A stretch of 64,000 bases of DNA from NCBI RefSeq assembly GCF_002116905.1, contig NZ_CP015118.1:1550001-1614000 (forward strand), written 5' to 3'. The translations under genes were made by a program, and so were the position numbers. Below the pieces are notes generated by a model, which worked only from the letters and a program-made list of their open reading frames with translations, made no database searches and had not been told where the DNA came from. The first letter of the stretch is position 1, and every line of letters begins with the position of its first letter. The stretch is from Piscinibacter gummiphilus. Its GTDB lineage: Bacteria; Pseudomonadota; Gammaproteobacteria; Burkholderiales; Burkholderiaceae_C. Below are positions 28,328 through 37,271 of this stretch, piece after piece.

Positions 28328-29799
28328 TCCGGACGCCCGTCATCGTCGGGGTCGGTGAGATCACCCACCGCGAGAAGGACCCTGCGCTCGGTCTCGAACC
28401 GCTGGTGCTGATGGCGCAGGCGCTGCGCGCCGCGGCAACCGACGCGGGCATCGCCGCCACGGCCGTCGATTCGCTCGACGTGGTGTGCGAACACTCGTGG
28501 CCCTACGACGACGTGTGCGGGCGACTGTCCGCGTGGCTGGAGATGATGCCGCGCCATCGGGCCTACGCGCCGGCCGGGGGCGAATCGCCGGTGCGGCTGA
28601 TCCACGAGGCGGCGCTGCGCATCGCGCGGGGCGAGTCCGACGTCGCCGTGGTGGTGGGTGCCGAGGCGGGGCACACGGTGGCCGCCGCGCGCAAGGTGCG
28701 CCTCGCGCTGCCGTGGACCCCGCGCGACCCGAACGCGCGCCTGCTCAAGGGCTCCGACCTGTGCCACCCGGTGGCGGTGGCCCACGGCGTGACCACCCCC
28801 ACCACGGTGTACCCGTTCTACGAAAACGCGACCCTCGCGGCCTGGGGCCAGACCCCGCGCGAGGCGATGGCCGATGCGGCGGCACTCTGGTCGCGTTGCT
28901 CCGAGGTGGCCGAACAGAACCCGCACGCGTGGAGCCGCCAGCGGTTCTCGCCCGACGACGTCGCGACCCCCAGCGACCGCAACCGGCTGATCGCGTGGCC
29001 CTACACGCTGCGCCAGGTGGCGAACCCGTTGGTCAACATGGGGGCAGCGGTGCTGCTGACCCACGCGGCGCACGCCCGTGCCCTGGGCATCCCGGAGCAC
29101 CGCATGGTGCCGGTGCTGGGCGGCGCCCGCGCGAACGAGGCGCGCGATTTCCTGGCCCGCCCCGACTACCGCGGCTCCACCGCGCAGGACGCGGTGCTGT
29201 CCGCGTTGATGGAACGGGCCGGCCCCTTCGACCTGCAGGAGCTCTACAGCTGTTTCCCCGTCGTGCCGAAGATGGCGCGGCGCACGCTGCGGCTCGACCC
29301 TGCCGCGCCCACCACCGCCACCGGCGGCCTGAGCTTCTTCGGCGCGCCGCTGAACAACTACATGACCCACGCTGCCGCGGCGCTGGTGCGTGCACTGCGC
29401 GAGCGGCCCGGCCAGCGCGCGCTGCTGTACGGGCAGGGCGAGTACGTGACCAAGCACCACGCGCTGGTGCTCGGGCGGGGCACGCCGTTCCTCGACGACG
29501 AACCCGCGGCGCAGCAGGCCGCCGACGCGACGCGCGGACCGGCGCCCGACCTCGTGCTCGACCACGTGGGCGACGCGGTGCTGGAGACCTTCACCGTCGT
29601 GTACGACCGCGACGGCCACCCCGAGGCGGGGGTCGTGATCGCCCTCACGCCGGGCGGCCAGCGCCTGATGGCGCGGGTGCCGCCCGACGACTCCGCCACC
29701 CTCGCCACGCTGACCGGCCTCGACCGCAGCCCCGTGGGGCGCCGCGGCCGCACCGCCCCGGCTCCCGATTCCCTGTTGCGCTGGACCTTCGAACCATGA
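28324..29799 (+). CDS. Thiolase-superfamily protein lacking the classical catalytic residues
   Basis: A 491-residue thiolase-fold protein, related to acetyl-CoA acetyltransferase or lipid-transfer (SCP2-thiolase) proteins. The nucleophile region reads AGGESPVRLIHEAA, without cysteine. The usual GHP motif is GAP (FFGAPLNNY), and the C-terminal CxG is GQGEYVTKHH. It may act as a retro-aldolase or another CoA-dependent C-C enzyme, like steroid Ltp2, not as a thiolase. No DUF35 partner gene is adjacent. Start and stop overlap neighbours by 4 bases, so it is coupled within the operon. Confidence 0.85.
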   Translation: MIRTPVIVGVGEITHREKDPALGLEPLVLMAQALRAAATDAGIAATAVDSLDVVCEHSWPYDDVCGRLSAWLEMMPRHRAYAPAGGESPVRLIHEAALRIARGESDVAVVVGAEAGHTVAAARKVRLALPWTPRDPNARLLKGSDLCHPVAVAHGVTTPTTVYPFYENATLAAWGQTPREAMADAAALWSRCSEVAEQNPHAWSRQRFSPDDVATPSDRNRLIAWPYTLRQVANPLVNMGAAVLLTHAAHARALGIPEHRMVPVLGGARANEARDFLARPDYRGSTAQDAVLSALMERAGPFDLQELYSCFPVVPKMARRTLRLDPAAPTTATGGLSFFGAPLNNYMTHAAAALVRALRERPGQRALLYGQGEYVTKHHALVLGRGTPFLDDEPAAQQAADATRGPAPDLVLDHVGDAVLETFTVVYDRDGHPEAGVVIALTPGGQRLMARVPPDDSATLATLTGLDRSPVGRRGRTAPAPDSLLRWTFEP

Positions 29800-30578
29800 C
29801 CCCTGATCCCGTGGTGACCCTGGAAAAACTCCCGGGCCACGTCGTCCGCATCACGCTGAACCGCCCCGCCGCCCGCAACGCCGTCGACGGCGACGTGGCC
29901 GAGCGGCTCGACGCCCTCGTGGCCGAGACCGAGGCCGACCCCGACACCTGGGTCGTCGTGCTGACCGGTGCCGGCCCCGATGCGTTCTGCGCGGGCGCCG
30001 ACCTGAAGGCCATTGCCGCGGGCCATGGCCGCCGGCTGCGCACCGCGCGCGGCGGCTTCGCCGGGTTCGTGGACGCGCCCCGCGCGAAGCCGTGGATCGC
30101 GGCCGTGAACGGCGCGGCACTGGCGGGCGGCGCCGAGATCGCGCTCGCGTGCGACCTCGTCGTGGCGGCCGACCACGCGGTGTTCGGCCTGCCCGAGGTG
30201 CAACGCGGGTTGATCGCCGGCGCGGGCGGCCTGTACCGCCTGCCGCGGGCGCTGCCGCGCCACCTCGCGCTGGAACTGATCGCCACCGGCGACCCGCTCG
30301 ACGCCCAGCGTGCCCACCGCCACGGCCTTGTGAACCGCCTGGTGCCGAAGGAAAATGTGCAGGACGCGGCCCTCGAGCTCGCGGCACGCATCGCGCGCAA
30401 CGCGCCGCTCGCCGTGCGCGAGAGCCTCGCCATCGCCCGCCGGGCCCACGAACTCGATGACGAGGCGCTTCGCCAACTGAGCGCGAAAGGCCTCGCGGCC
30501 GTGGCCGCCACGGAGGACTTCAAGGAAGGCCCGCGCGCCTTCATCGAGAAGCGCGCGCCGAACTGGGCGGGACGCTGA
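29796..30578 (+). CDS. Enoyl-CoA hydratase/isomerase family protein
   Basis: Crotonase-fold protein of 260 residues, predicted to hydrate a 2-enoyl-CoA. The CoA and oxyanion regions are FCAGADLKAI and NGAALAGGAEIALACDLVVA; the glutamate in FGLPEVQRGLIAGAGG is in the place of one catalytic acid. The ATG overlaps the stop of the thiolase-like gene (ATGA), and the next gene starts 2 bases after its stop. Together the genes encode several steps of one beta-oxidation spiral. Confidence 0.93.
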   Translation: MTPDPVVTLEKLPGHVVRITLNRPAARNAVDGDVAERLDALVAETEADPDTWVVVLTGAGPDAFCAGADLKAIAAGHGRRLRTARGGFAGFVDAPRAKPWIAAVNGAALAGGAEIALACDLVVAADHAVFGLPEVQRGLIAGAGGLYRLPRALPRHLALELIATGDPLDAQRAHRHGLVNRLVPKENVQDAALELAARIARNAPLAVRESLAIARRAHELDDEALRQLSAKGLAAVAATEDFKEGPRAFIEKRAPNWAGR

Positions 30579-30580
30579 CC

Positions 30581-31741
30581 ATGGACTTTTCGCTCACCTC
30601 GCGGCAGCTCGACCTGCAGCAGCGCACCCGCCGGTTCATCGCCGACGTGGTGATCCCGTACGAACACGACCCGCGCCACACGCCGCACGGCCCCGGGCCC
30701 ACGCTGCGCGCCGAACTCGTCCAGCATGCGCGCAGCGCCGGGCTGCTCACGCCGCACGGTCCGGTGGACCTCGGCGGCCTCGGCCTCTCCCACGCCGACA
30801 AGGCCGTGGTGTTCGAGGAGGCCGGCTACTCGCCGCTCGGTCCCACCGCGATGAACATCCACGCGCCGGACGAAGGCAACGTGCACCTGCTCGACGTGGT
30901 GGCCACGCCCGCGCAGCGCGCCCGCTGGCTCGCGCCGCTGGTCGCGGGCGACGTGCGCTCGTGCTTCTGCATGACCGAGCCGCCTCCGGGCGCGGGCTCC
31001 GACCCGGGCATGCTGCGCACCACCGCGCGGCGTGACGGCGACCACTTCGTCATCGACGGGATCAAGCAGCACATCACCGGTGCGGTGGGCGCGGGCTTCG
31101 CGATCATCATGGCGCGGGCGGAGGAAGGCGCCACGATGTTCCTCGCCGACATGGACCAGCCCGGCATCACCATCGAACGCCAGATCGACGCACTCGACAG
31201 CTGCTTCACCGGCGGCCATGCCATCGTGCGCTTCGACGGGCTGCGCGTGCCCGCGAGCGACGTGCTGGGCGAGGTGGGCCAGGGCCTGCGCTACGCCCAG
31301 GTGCGCCTGGCACCGGCACGGCTGACGCATTGCATGCGCTGGCTGGGCGCGGCCCGCCGTGCGCACGACACCGCCTGCGCGTACGCCCGCGACCGCGAGG
31401 CCTTCGGCCAGCCGCTGGCCGCGCACGAGGGCGTGGGGTTCCAGCTGGCCGACAACGAGATGGACCTGCACGTCGCCCGCCTCACGGTGTGGCACTGCGC
31501 CTGGGTGCTCGACCAGGGGCATCACGGCGGGCACGAGTCCAGCCTCGCGAAGGTGATCTGTTCCGAGGCCGAGTGGCGCGTGGTCGACCGCTGCGTGCAG
31601 GTGCTGGGCGGCACGGGTGTGACCGACCTCAGCATCGTCTCCCGCATCTTCGCCGACATGCGCGCCTTCCGCATCTACGACGGCCCGAGCGAGGTGCACC
31701 GCTGGCGCATCGGCCGGTCCATCGCGAAGGGTCCGCGATGA
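30581..31741 (+). CDS. Acyl-CoA dehydrogenase (ACAD10/11-like)
   Basis: A 386-residue acyl-CoA dehydrogenase with flavin motif TEPPPGAGSDPGML. The catalytic position is aspartate instead of glutamate (IYDGPSEVHRWRI), as in the ACAD10/11-like group, which handles longer or branched acyl chains. It starts 2 bases after the hydratase stop and overlaps the SDR start by 4 bases. It is the third acyl-CoA dehydrogenase of this operon, which points to more than one chain type or length. Confidence 0.93.
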   Translation: MDFSLTSRQLDLQQRTRRFIADVVIPYEHDPRHTPHGPGPTLRAELVQHARSAGLLTPHGPVDLGGLGLSHADKAVVFEEAGYSPLGPTAMNIHAPDEGNVHLLDVVATPAQRARWLAPLVAGDVRSCFCMTEPPPGAGSDPGMLRTTARRDGDHFVIDGIKQHITGAVGAGFAIIMARAEEGATMFLADMDQPGITIERQIDALDSCFTGGHAIVRFDGLRVPASDVLGEVGQGLRYAQVRLAPARLTHCMRWLGAARRAHDTACAYARDREAFGQPLAAHEGVGFQLADNEMDLHVARLTVWHCAWVLDQGHHGGHESSLAKVICSEAEWRVVDRCVQVLGGTGVTDLSIVSRIFADMRAFRIYDGPSEVHRWRIGRSIAKGPR

Positions 31742-32499
31742 GGACGGACCTCTCCGGCCGCCTGGCGCTCGTGACTGGCGCGTCGAGCGGCCTCGGCCGG
31801 CACTTCGCCGCCACGCTCGCCGCGGCCGGCGTCCACGTGCTGCTGGCCGCGCGCCGGCTCGACCGGCTGGAGACCGATGTCGCCGCGTTGGCGGCGACGG
31901 GTGCACGCGCCGGTGCCGTGGAACTCGACGTGACCGATGCTGCGTCGGTCACCCGTGCGTTCGACCGCATCGAGACCGCCTGGGGCGTGCCCGACATCGT
32001 CGTGAACAACGCGGGCGTGGCGGTGTCCCGGCCGGCGCTCGGACAGGACGAGGCCGCGTGGGACCAGGTGGTCGACACGAACCTCAAGGGCGCCTGGCTC
32101 GTCGCCACCGAGGCGGCGCGGAGGCTGGTGGCCGCGAAGCGCGGGGGGAGTGTCGTCAACGTCGCGTCCATCCTGGGCGAACGCGTGGGCAAGGCCGTGG
32201 CGCCGTACTGCGCGTCGAAGGCGGGGCTGCTGCACCTCACGAAGGCGCTCGCGCTCGAATGGGCCGAACACGGCATCCGCGTCAATGCGCTCGCGCCGGG
32301 CTACATCGCCACCGACCTGAACCGCGACTTCCTCGCGAGCGAGGCGGGGCAGCGGCTGATGGCACGGGTGCCGCAGCGGCGGTTCGGGCGGCCCGAGGAC
32401 CTCGACGGACCGTTGCTGCTGCTGGTGTCCGACGCGGGGGCGTACATGACCGGGTCGGTGATCGCGGTGGATGGGGGACACCTCGTCAGCTCGCTCTGA
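31738..32499 (+). CDS. Short-chain dehydrogenase/reductase (likely 3-hydroxyacyl-CoA dehydrogenase)
   Basis: Classical SDR of 253 residues with cofactor motif TGASSGLG, NNAG, and catalytic Ser...YCASK (Tyr/Lys). The end of the first cofactor strand reads LLAARRLDRL; an arginine after the third strand is often seen with NADP(H) but does not settle the cofactor. In this operon it most likely oxidises a 3-hydroxyacyl-CoA. Its stop directly abuts the convergent LuxR-type gene with no spacer. Confidence 0.92.
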   Translation: MRTDLSGRLALVTGASSGLGRHFAATLAAAGVHVLLAARRLDRLETDVAALAATGARAGAVELDVTDAASVTRAFDRIETAWGVPDIVVNNAGVAVSRPALGQDEAAWDQVVDTNLKGAWLVATEAARRLVAAKRGGSVVNVASILGERVGKAVAPYCASKAGLLHLTKALALEWAEHGIRVNALAPGYIATDLNRDFLASEAGQRLMARVPQRRFGRPEDLDGPLLLLVSDAGAYMTGSVIAVDGGHLVSSL

Positions 32500-35148
32500 T
32501 CACCGGATCACCGCCAGCCTCCTCGCCGCCGCCACCGCCTGCATCCGGCTGTGCGCATTGAGCTTCAGGTTGATGCTGCGCAGGTGCGTGCGCACCGTGC
32601 TGTCCGACACCTCCAGCTTCTCCGCCATCGCCCCGTTCGAATAGCCCTCGGCCAGCAGCTGCAGCACGCGGATCTCCTGGCGCGTGAGGGTCGCGAGCGA
32701 GTCGTCGGGCGCGGCCGGTCCGTCGGCGGTCGGCGAGGGTGCCCCGAGTGCCGTCGTGAGCCGCTGCAGGTAGTCGCCGAAGATCGGGTCGCTGCGGCCC
32801 GGAGCTTCGCCGATCGCGGTCGACAGCCGCCACAGCAGTGGTGACAGCGCCGGCCCTTCGTCGATCACGAGGCGCATGAACCCTTCCGGGCACGCGTCGC
32901 GCAGCGCGCCATCGAGCGTCGCCACCGCACCGGCGATGTCGGCCGCGCGGTGCTGGGCCATGGCCTTCAGCACCCGCAGCTTCAGCGACCGCCGGTGGCG
33001 CGACGACGCGCGGGCCTCCGCCAGTTCGACGTCGATGCGCGCGAGCGCGGCCGCGGGGTCGCCGAACGCGATTTCCCAGCGCACGCGGCCCACCGCCAGG
33101 TCTTCCAGGTCGTGCGACGGCAGCCGCTGCGCGCGCACGCGCTCCCAGAGTCCGGGCGTGTCGGCCTTGTCCATCGCCTCGCGCGACGCGAGCGCGTGGC
33201 CCTGCATCAGCAGCAGCCGGCCGCGTTCGAGGCGCGCCGACGCGATCACGCGCGGCAGCTGGCGGTGGTGGCCCAGGTACTCCAGTTCCGAGAGTACCTG
33301 GCGGGCGGTGTCGATGTCGCCGCGGTCGAACGCGATGCGCGAGCGCAGCACGTGGCTCAGGATCAGGTGGTCGGGCAACGCGACGTCGCGCACCAGCGGC
33401 TGGTAGACGTTGAGGAGGTGCCGGGCCGCGTCGAGCTGCCCCGACTCGTACACCGTGCTCGCGTGCAGCACCCCCGCCCACGCGTTGCCGTGGGCGTGCG
33501 GGAAGACGCCGGCCCGGGCCTCGCCCGCGGCCATGCGGAAGCGTGCGGCGGCCTGGCGCAGGCGGCCCTCGTGCAGGTCGAGGATGCCTTCCATCGACTC
33601 GGTGTACGGGCGCGTGAACGCCGTGGTGTGCGAGGTGCCGCGCGCGGCCTCCAGCAGCCGGTGCGAGCCGCCGGGGTCGCCGCGCACGGACAGCACGTGG
33701 GCCATCGTGTTGTGCAGCACGATGTCGACGAGGGGGCGGCAGGTGGGCAGGCGCTGCAGCGCCGGCAGGCCCGTGGCGAGGGCCTCGCCGTAGGCGTCCA
33801 TCATCGCGTGCAGCAGCGGCAGCAGTGCCCCCACGTGCGCGCGCACCGCGGGGTGCGTGTCCTGCTCCAGGCCGCCGTGCTGCAGGCGTTCCATCGCGAT
33901 GGCGGGGCCGCGCGTGAAGCAGTCGGACCACACGCCGGCCACCTGCAGCAGGCGGTGGGCGTCCACCAGGTCCGGGGGCAGGGCGCCGATCCACCGCGCG
34001 AGCAGCCGCATGCGGCCCTGCTCGATGAAGCTCTCCGCGTGCTGCACGAGCAGCCCCGCGGCGTGTGGCATGTCGCCGCCCTCGATCGCATGTTCGATCG
34101 CGGGTACCACACGCTGCCGCGCCTCGTACCAGCCCGAGGCGGCGAGGTGCAGCCGCGCGGTCCACGTGGGGTGTTCGCTCGCGAGGCGCGCGCGCAGGAA
34201 GTCGGCGAAGAGGCTGTGGTAGCGCCACGTGCGCTCCTCGCCGGGCAGTGCGGTGACGAAGAGGTTGTCGGCCTCGAGCCGCTCCAGCAGCCACGCGCTC
34301 TCGGCGCCGGGCACCAGCGTGTCGCACAGCGACACGTCGAGCCGGTGCAGGATGCTCGTGCGCAGCAGGAACTGGCGCGTGGCCTCGGGCTGCTGTGCGA
34401 GCACGGCCTCCGCCAGGTAGGCGGCCACGGTGCGGTTCGAGCCCGAGAAGCGGGCGATGAAATCGCCGCCCGGCGGCTGCCGCTGCAGGGCGACCGCGGC
34501 GAGCGCGAGCGCGGCCACCCAGCCCTCGGTCTTGTGGTGCAGCTGCACGACGGCCTCGGGCGACAGCGGCAGGTGGGGCCGCAGCTGGAAGTAGCGTTCG
34601 GTGTCGGCGAGCGTGAAGCGCAGGTCCTCGGTGTCGATGTCGAGCAGCTGGCCGCGCGCGCGCAGGCGGCCGAGCCCGAGGTCGGGCCGCGTGCGCACGC
34701 CGATCACGATGCGGCCGCCCGCGGGCAGGTGGTCGATCAGCTCGCGCACCAGCGCGATCACGGCGCGGTCCTGGATGCGTTCGAAGTCGTCGAGGAACAG
34801 CACGTAGGGCGACGGATGGGTCGCGAGGCGCCGCATCAGCTCGGCGGGTGCGGGCGGCTGCGGCGCGTCGGGCGCGAGCCGCGCGACGGCCTCGCCCAGC
34901 CGGTGCACGAACCGCGCGGCGTCGTTGTCGGCCGCATCGAGGCCGAACCACGCGGTGGCGGTGCCATGGGCCTCGAGGCGTTCGCGCATCTGGCCCATCG
35001 TCGTGGTCTTGCCGAAACCCGCGGGGGCGCGCACGACGATCACCCGCGCCGACGTGGCGGCACAGGCGTGCTGGCACAGCGCATCCCGCGGCACCTGCGG
35101 GCTGGGCGGGGCGGTGCGCACGGCGCGCGGGGCAACGGCTTCGTTCAT
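32500..35148 (-). CDS. LuxR-family ATP-dependent activator (MalT/LAL type)
   Basis: Large STAND-type regulator of 882 residues: an N-terminal NTPase with Walker A (APAGFGKTT, residues 41-49) and Walker B (YVLFLDDFER), a long helical repeat region, and a C-terminal LuxR HTH (TRQEIRVLQLLAEGYSNGAMA, about residues 815-880). MalT-type proteins oligomerise with ATP and an inducer and activate class II promoters. The ATG at 35148 was chosen because AAAGGTG lies 6 bases upstream. It is divergent from the DUF1302 gene across two copies of an 18-bp dyad that recurs in this locus, so it is the likely regulator. Confidence 0.93.
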   Translation of the reverse strand: MNEAVAPRAVRTAPPSPQVPRDALCQHACAATSARVIVVRAPAGFGKTTTMGQMRERLEAHGTATAWFGLDAADNDAARFVHRLGEAVARLAPDAPQPPAPAELMRRLATHPSPYVLFLDDFERIQDRAVIALVRELIDHLPAGGRIVIGVRTRPDLGLGRLRARGQLLDIDTEDLRFTLADTERYFQLRPHLPLSPEAVVQLHHKTEGWVAALALAAVALQRQPPGGDFIARFSGSNRTVAAYLAEAVLAQQPEATRQFLLRTSILHRLDVSLCDTLVPGAESAWLLERLEADNLFVTALPGEERTWRYHSLFADFLRARLASEHPTWTARLHLAASGWYEARQRVVPAIEHAIEGGDMPHAAGLLVQHAESFIEQGRMRLLARWIGALPPDLVDAHRLLQVAGVWSDCFTRGPAIAMERLQHGGLEQDTHPAVRAHVGALLPLLHAMMDAYGEALATGLPALQRLPTCRPLVDIVLHNTMAHVLSVRGDPGGSHRLLEAARGTSHTTAFTRPYTESMEGILDLHEGRLRQAAARFRMAAGEARAGVFPHAHGNAWAGVLHASTVYESGQLDAARHLLNVYQPLVRDVALPDHLILSHVLRSRIAFDRGDIDTARQVLSELEYLGHHRQLPRVIASARLERGRLLLMQGHALASREAMDKADTPGLWERVRAQRLPSHDLEDLAVGRVRWEIAFGDPAAALARIDVELAEARASSRHRRSLKLRVLKAMAQHRAADIAGAVATLDGALRDACPEGFMRLVIDEGPALSPLLWRLSTAIGEAPGRSDPIFGDYLQRLTTALGAPSPTADGPAAPDDSLATLTRQEIRVLQLLAEGYSNGAMAEKLEVSDSTVRTHLRSINLKLNAHSRMQAVAAARRLAVIR

Positions 35149-35200
35149 CTCGGCACCTTTCTGGTTCGGTCCGATCGTGCGACGGCCACGCGCGCCGCGC

Positions 35201-35218
35201 ACCGTCGTTTCCGACGAT
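35201..35218. promoter_or_regulatory. LuxR-regulon operator, site 2a (luxR side)
   Basis: ACCGTCGTTTCCGACGAT, arms with one mismatch. It lies 53 bases from the luxR start and exactly 57 bases from site 2b. On the minus strand a CACGAT hexamer at 35179-35174 is near, one base off, the -10 position seen at other sites. This suggests autoregulation of the LuxR-type gene. Confidence 0.65.
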
Positions 35219-35257
35219 CCGGCGGCGGCCGCGACCTGTCGATGCGCGCTCCCCCAA

Positions 35258-35275
35258 ATCGTCCGAAGTGACGAT
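35258..35275. promoter_or_regulatory. LuxR-regulon operator, site 2b (DUF1302 side)
   Basis: ATCGTCCGAAGTGACGAT, perfect 6-bp arms. A -10-like TACAGT lies at 35298-35303, 22 bp after the repeat; the dyad centre would be near -43 relative to the predicted start of transcription, a class II activator position. It points at the DUF1302-DUF1329-Ycf48-MMPL operon. Confidence 0.72.
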
Positions 35276-35351
35276 TCCGGGCCGGCGGTCCCGTTCGTAC
35301 AGTGCCCTGGCACAAGAGGACAGGACCCCCCCCAGAGGACAGGACCACACC

Positions 35352-37244
35352 ATGACACTTGAACACGCCGCGGCCCGGGGGCCGCATCGCCAAGCCAGGA
35401 AGAACGCCCGCCTGGCCCCGTCGCGCACTGCGCTGCTCGTCGCGTTGGCCTGGGGAGGGGCGGCCCACGCGGGCACCACCGACCTCGGCGACGGCCTCGA
35501 GGCCGTGTGGTCGATCAACGCATCGGTCACGGGCGGCTGGCGCACCCGCAACGCCGATCCCGACTTGATCGGCCCCGGCGACGGCGGCACCGGCTCGAGC
35601 TACACGGGCTCGGCCAACAAGAACTTCGACAAGGGCGACAACTTCTCCACGCTGTTCCGCGTGATCGGCGACGTGAACCTGCGCAAGGACGACTACGGCG
35701 TGATGCTGCGCGCCAAGGCCTGGGACAACTACCGGCTCAGCAGCCGCTCCGTGCAGTTCGGCGCGCCGAGCAACGACTACATCGCGAACACCGAGCTGAA
35801 CGATTCCGCCTTCGACACGAACCTGTCGAAGTTCCGCGGCGCCGAGCTGCTCGACGCCTACGTCTACGGCAGCTTCGACGTCGCCGAGAACGCGCAGGCG
35901 AAGGTGCGCCTCGGCCAGCACGTGGTGAACTTCGGCGAGAGCCTCTTCGTGCCCGGCGTGAACCAGTACTCGGTGCTGGACGTGAACGCGCTGCGCCAGG
36001 CCGGCACGTTGCTGAAGGAGGCGCTGCTGCCGGTGCCGCAGATCTCGGCCAACCTGAGCCTGCCCGACGGCACGTCGCTCGAGGGCTTCTACCAGTTCCA
36101 GTGGAAGCGCACGAGCATCGACGGTTGCGGCACCTACTGGTCGCCGGCCACCGCGCTCAACTGCACGAACGGCTCCACCCTGGTGGCGAACGACAGCGTG
36201 TTCGGCCCGCTGCCGTCGGGCGCCGCGTGGAACGGCTCGGCGGCCACCGGTGGCGCGAACTTCCGCTTCTCGCTGCTGGACGACCGCGAGCCGAGCAACG
36301 GCGGCCAGTTCGGCCTCGCCGCGAAACACACGTTCGAAGCCATCGACACCGAGATGGGCGCGTACTACGTCAACTACAAGACGCACGTGCCGAACCTCTC
36401 GGGCGTGCGCGACATGACGACGGTGCCGGGCTCGGTGTACTACGCCCAGGCCCCGCTCGGCTCGGTGTTCTGGGACTACGACGCGAAGAACATCCAGGTG
36501 GCGGGCATCAGCGCGGCCACCGTGATCGGCGGGTGGGCCGTGGCCGGCGAGATGTCGTACACGAAGGACTTCCCGGTGCAGATCAGCTCGGTGGACGGCT
36601 TCTTCGCGATGGCCGCGCCGGGTCCGAACGGCACGGTGGGTGTCGGCCCGATGGCCTCGCGCTGGGGCTCCACGGCCTCGCCGCTCGGCTCGGGTGCGTA
36701 CAACGAAGGCCGCGACTACAAGGACAAGATCCAGCTGCAGATGTCGACGATCAAGCTGTTCTCGGGCGTGCTCGGGGCGTCGTCGGCCTCGCTGCTCGGC
36801 GAGGTGGCGTTCCAGCACTGGACGGGCATCGGCGACCCGTACACGTCGGTGCGCTACGGCCGGGGCTTCGAGTACGGCGCGGCCGCCCACGTGACCTACG
36901 GCGGCGCCTGCCCGGCGGCCGCCACCAACGCGGCGAACTGCACGCAGGACGGCTACTTCACCTCGAACGCCTGGGGCGTGCGCGCCCTGATGGAGCTCGA
37001 GTACCCCGCGCTGATCCCGAACGTGGTGGTGCGCCCGCGCCTGTACCTGCAGTCCGACGTGAAGGGCTGGTCGGCCGACGGCGTGTTCAGCGAAGGCCGC
37101 TATGTGATTGCCCCCGGCATCAAGTTCGACTTCCAGAAGACCGCCTGGCTCGACCTCAGCTACAGCCGCTACAACCCCAACGCCCGCTTCGACAGCTTCC
37201 ACGACCGCGACTACCTCGCCGCCGTGCTCGGCGCGAGCTTCTGA
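35352..37244 (+). CDS. DUF1302 family outer-membrane protein
   Basis: Exported 630-residue protein of the DUF1302 family, which is thought to form an outer-membrane beta-barrel. The N-terminus has a basic region followed by a hydrophobic signal ending AHAG. The rest shows alternating short strands with many Asn, Tyr and Gly and the family start DLGDGLEAVWSINASVTGGW, and it ends in a C-terminal phenylalanine (GASF), as outer-membrane barrels do. It is found with DUF1329 in degraders of steroids and other hydrophobic compounds; a role in substrate passage is inference. Confidence 0.88.
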   Translation: MTLEHAAARGPHRQARKNARLAPSRTALLVALAWGGAAHAGTTDLGDGLEAVWSINASVTGGWRTRNADPDLIGPGDGGTGSSYTGSANKNFDKGDNFSTLFRVIGDVNLRKDDYGVMLRAKAWDNYRLSSRSVQFGAPSNDYIANTELNDSAFDTNLSKFRGAELLDAYVYGSFDVAENAQAKVRLGQHVVNFGESLFVPGVNQYSVLDVNALRQAGTLLKEALLPVPQISANLSLPDGTSLEGFYQFQWKRTSIDGCGTYWSPATALNCTNGSTLVANDSVFGPLPSGAAWNGSAATGGANFRFSLLDDREPSNGGQFGLAAKHTFEAIDTEMGAYYVNYKTHVPNLSGVRDMTTVPGSVYYAQAPLGSVFWDYDAKNIQVAGISAATVIGGWAVAGEMSYTKDFPVQISSVDGFFAMAAPGPNGTVGVGPMASRWGSTASPLGSGAYNEGRDYKDKIQLQMSTIKLFSGVLGASSASLLGEVAFQHWTGIGDPYTSVRYGRGFEYGAAAHVTYGGACPAAATNAANCTQDGYFTSNAWGVRALMELEYPALIPNVVVRPRLYLQSDVKGWSADGVFSEGRYVIAPGIKFDFQKTAWLDLSYSRYNPNARFDSFHDRDYLAAVLGASF

Positions 37245-37271
37245 CCCCGCGCCCTTTCCGGAGACTTCCGC

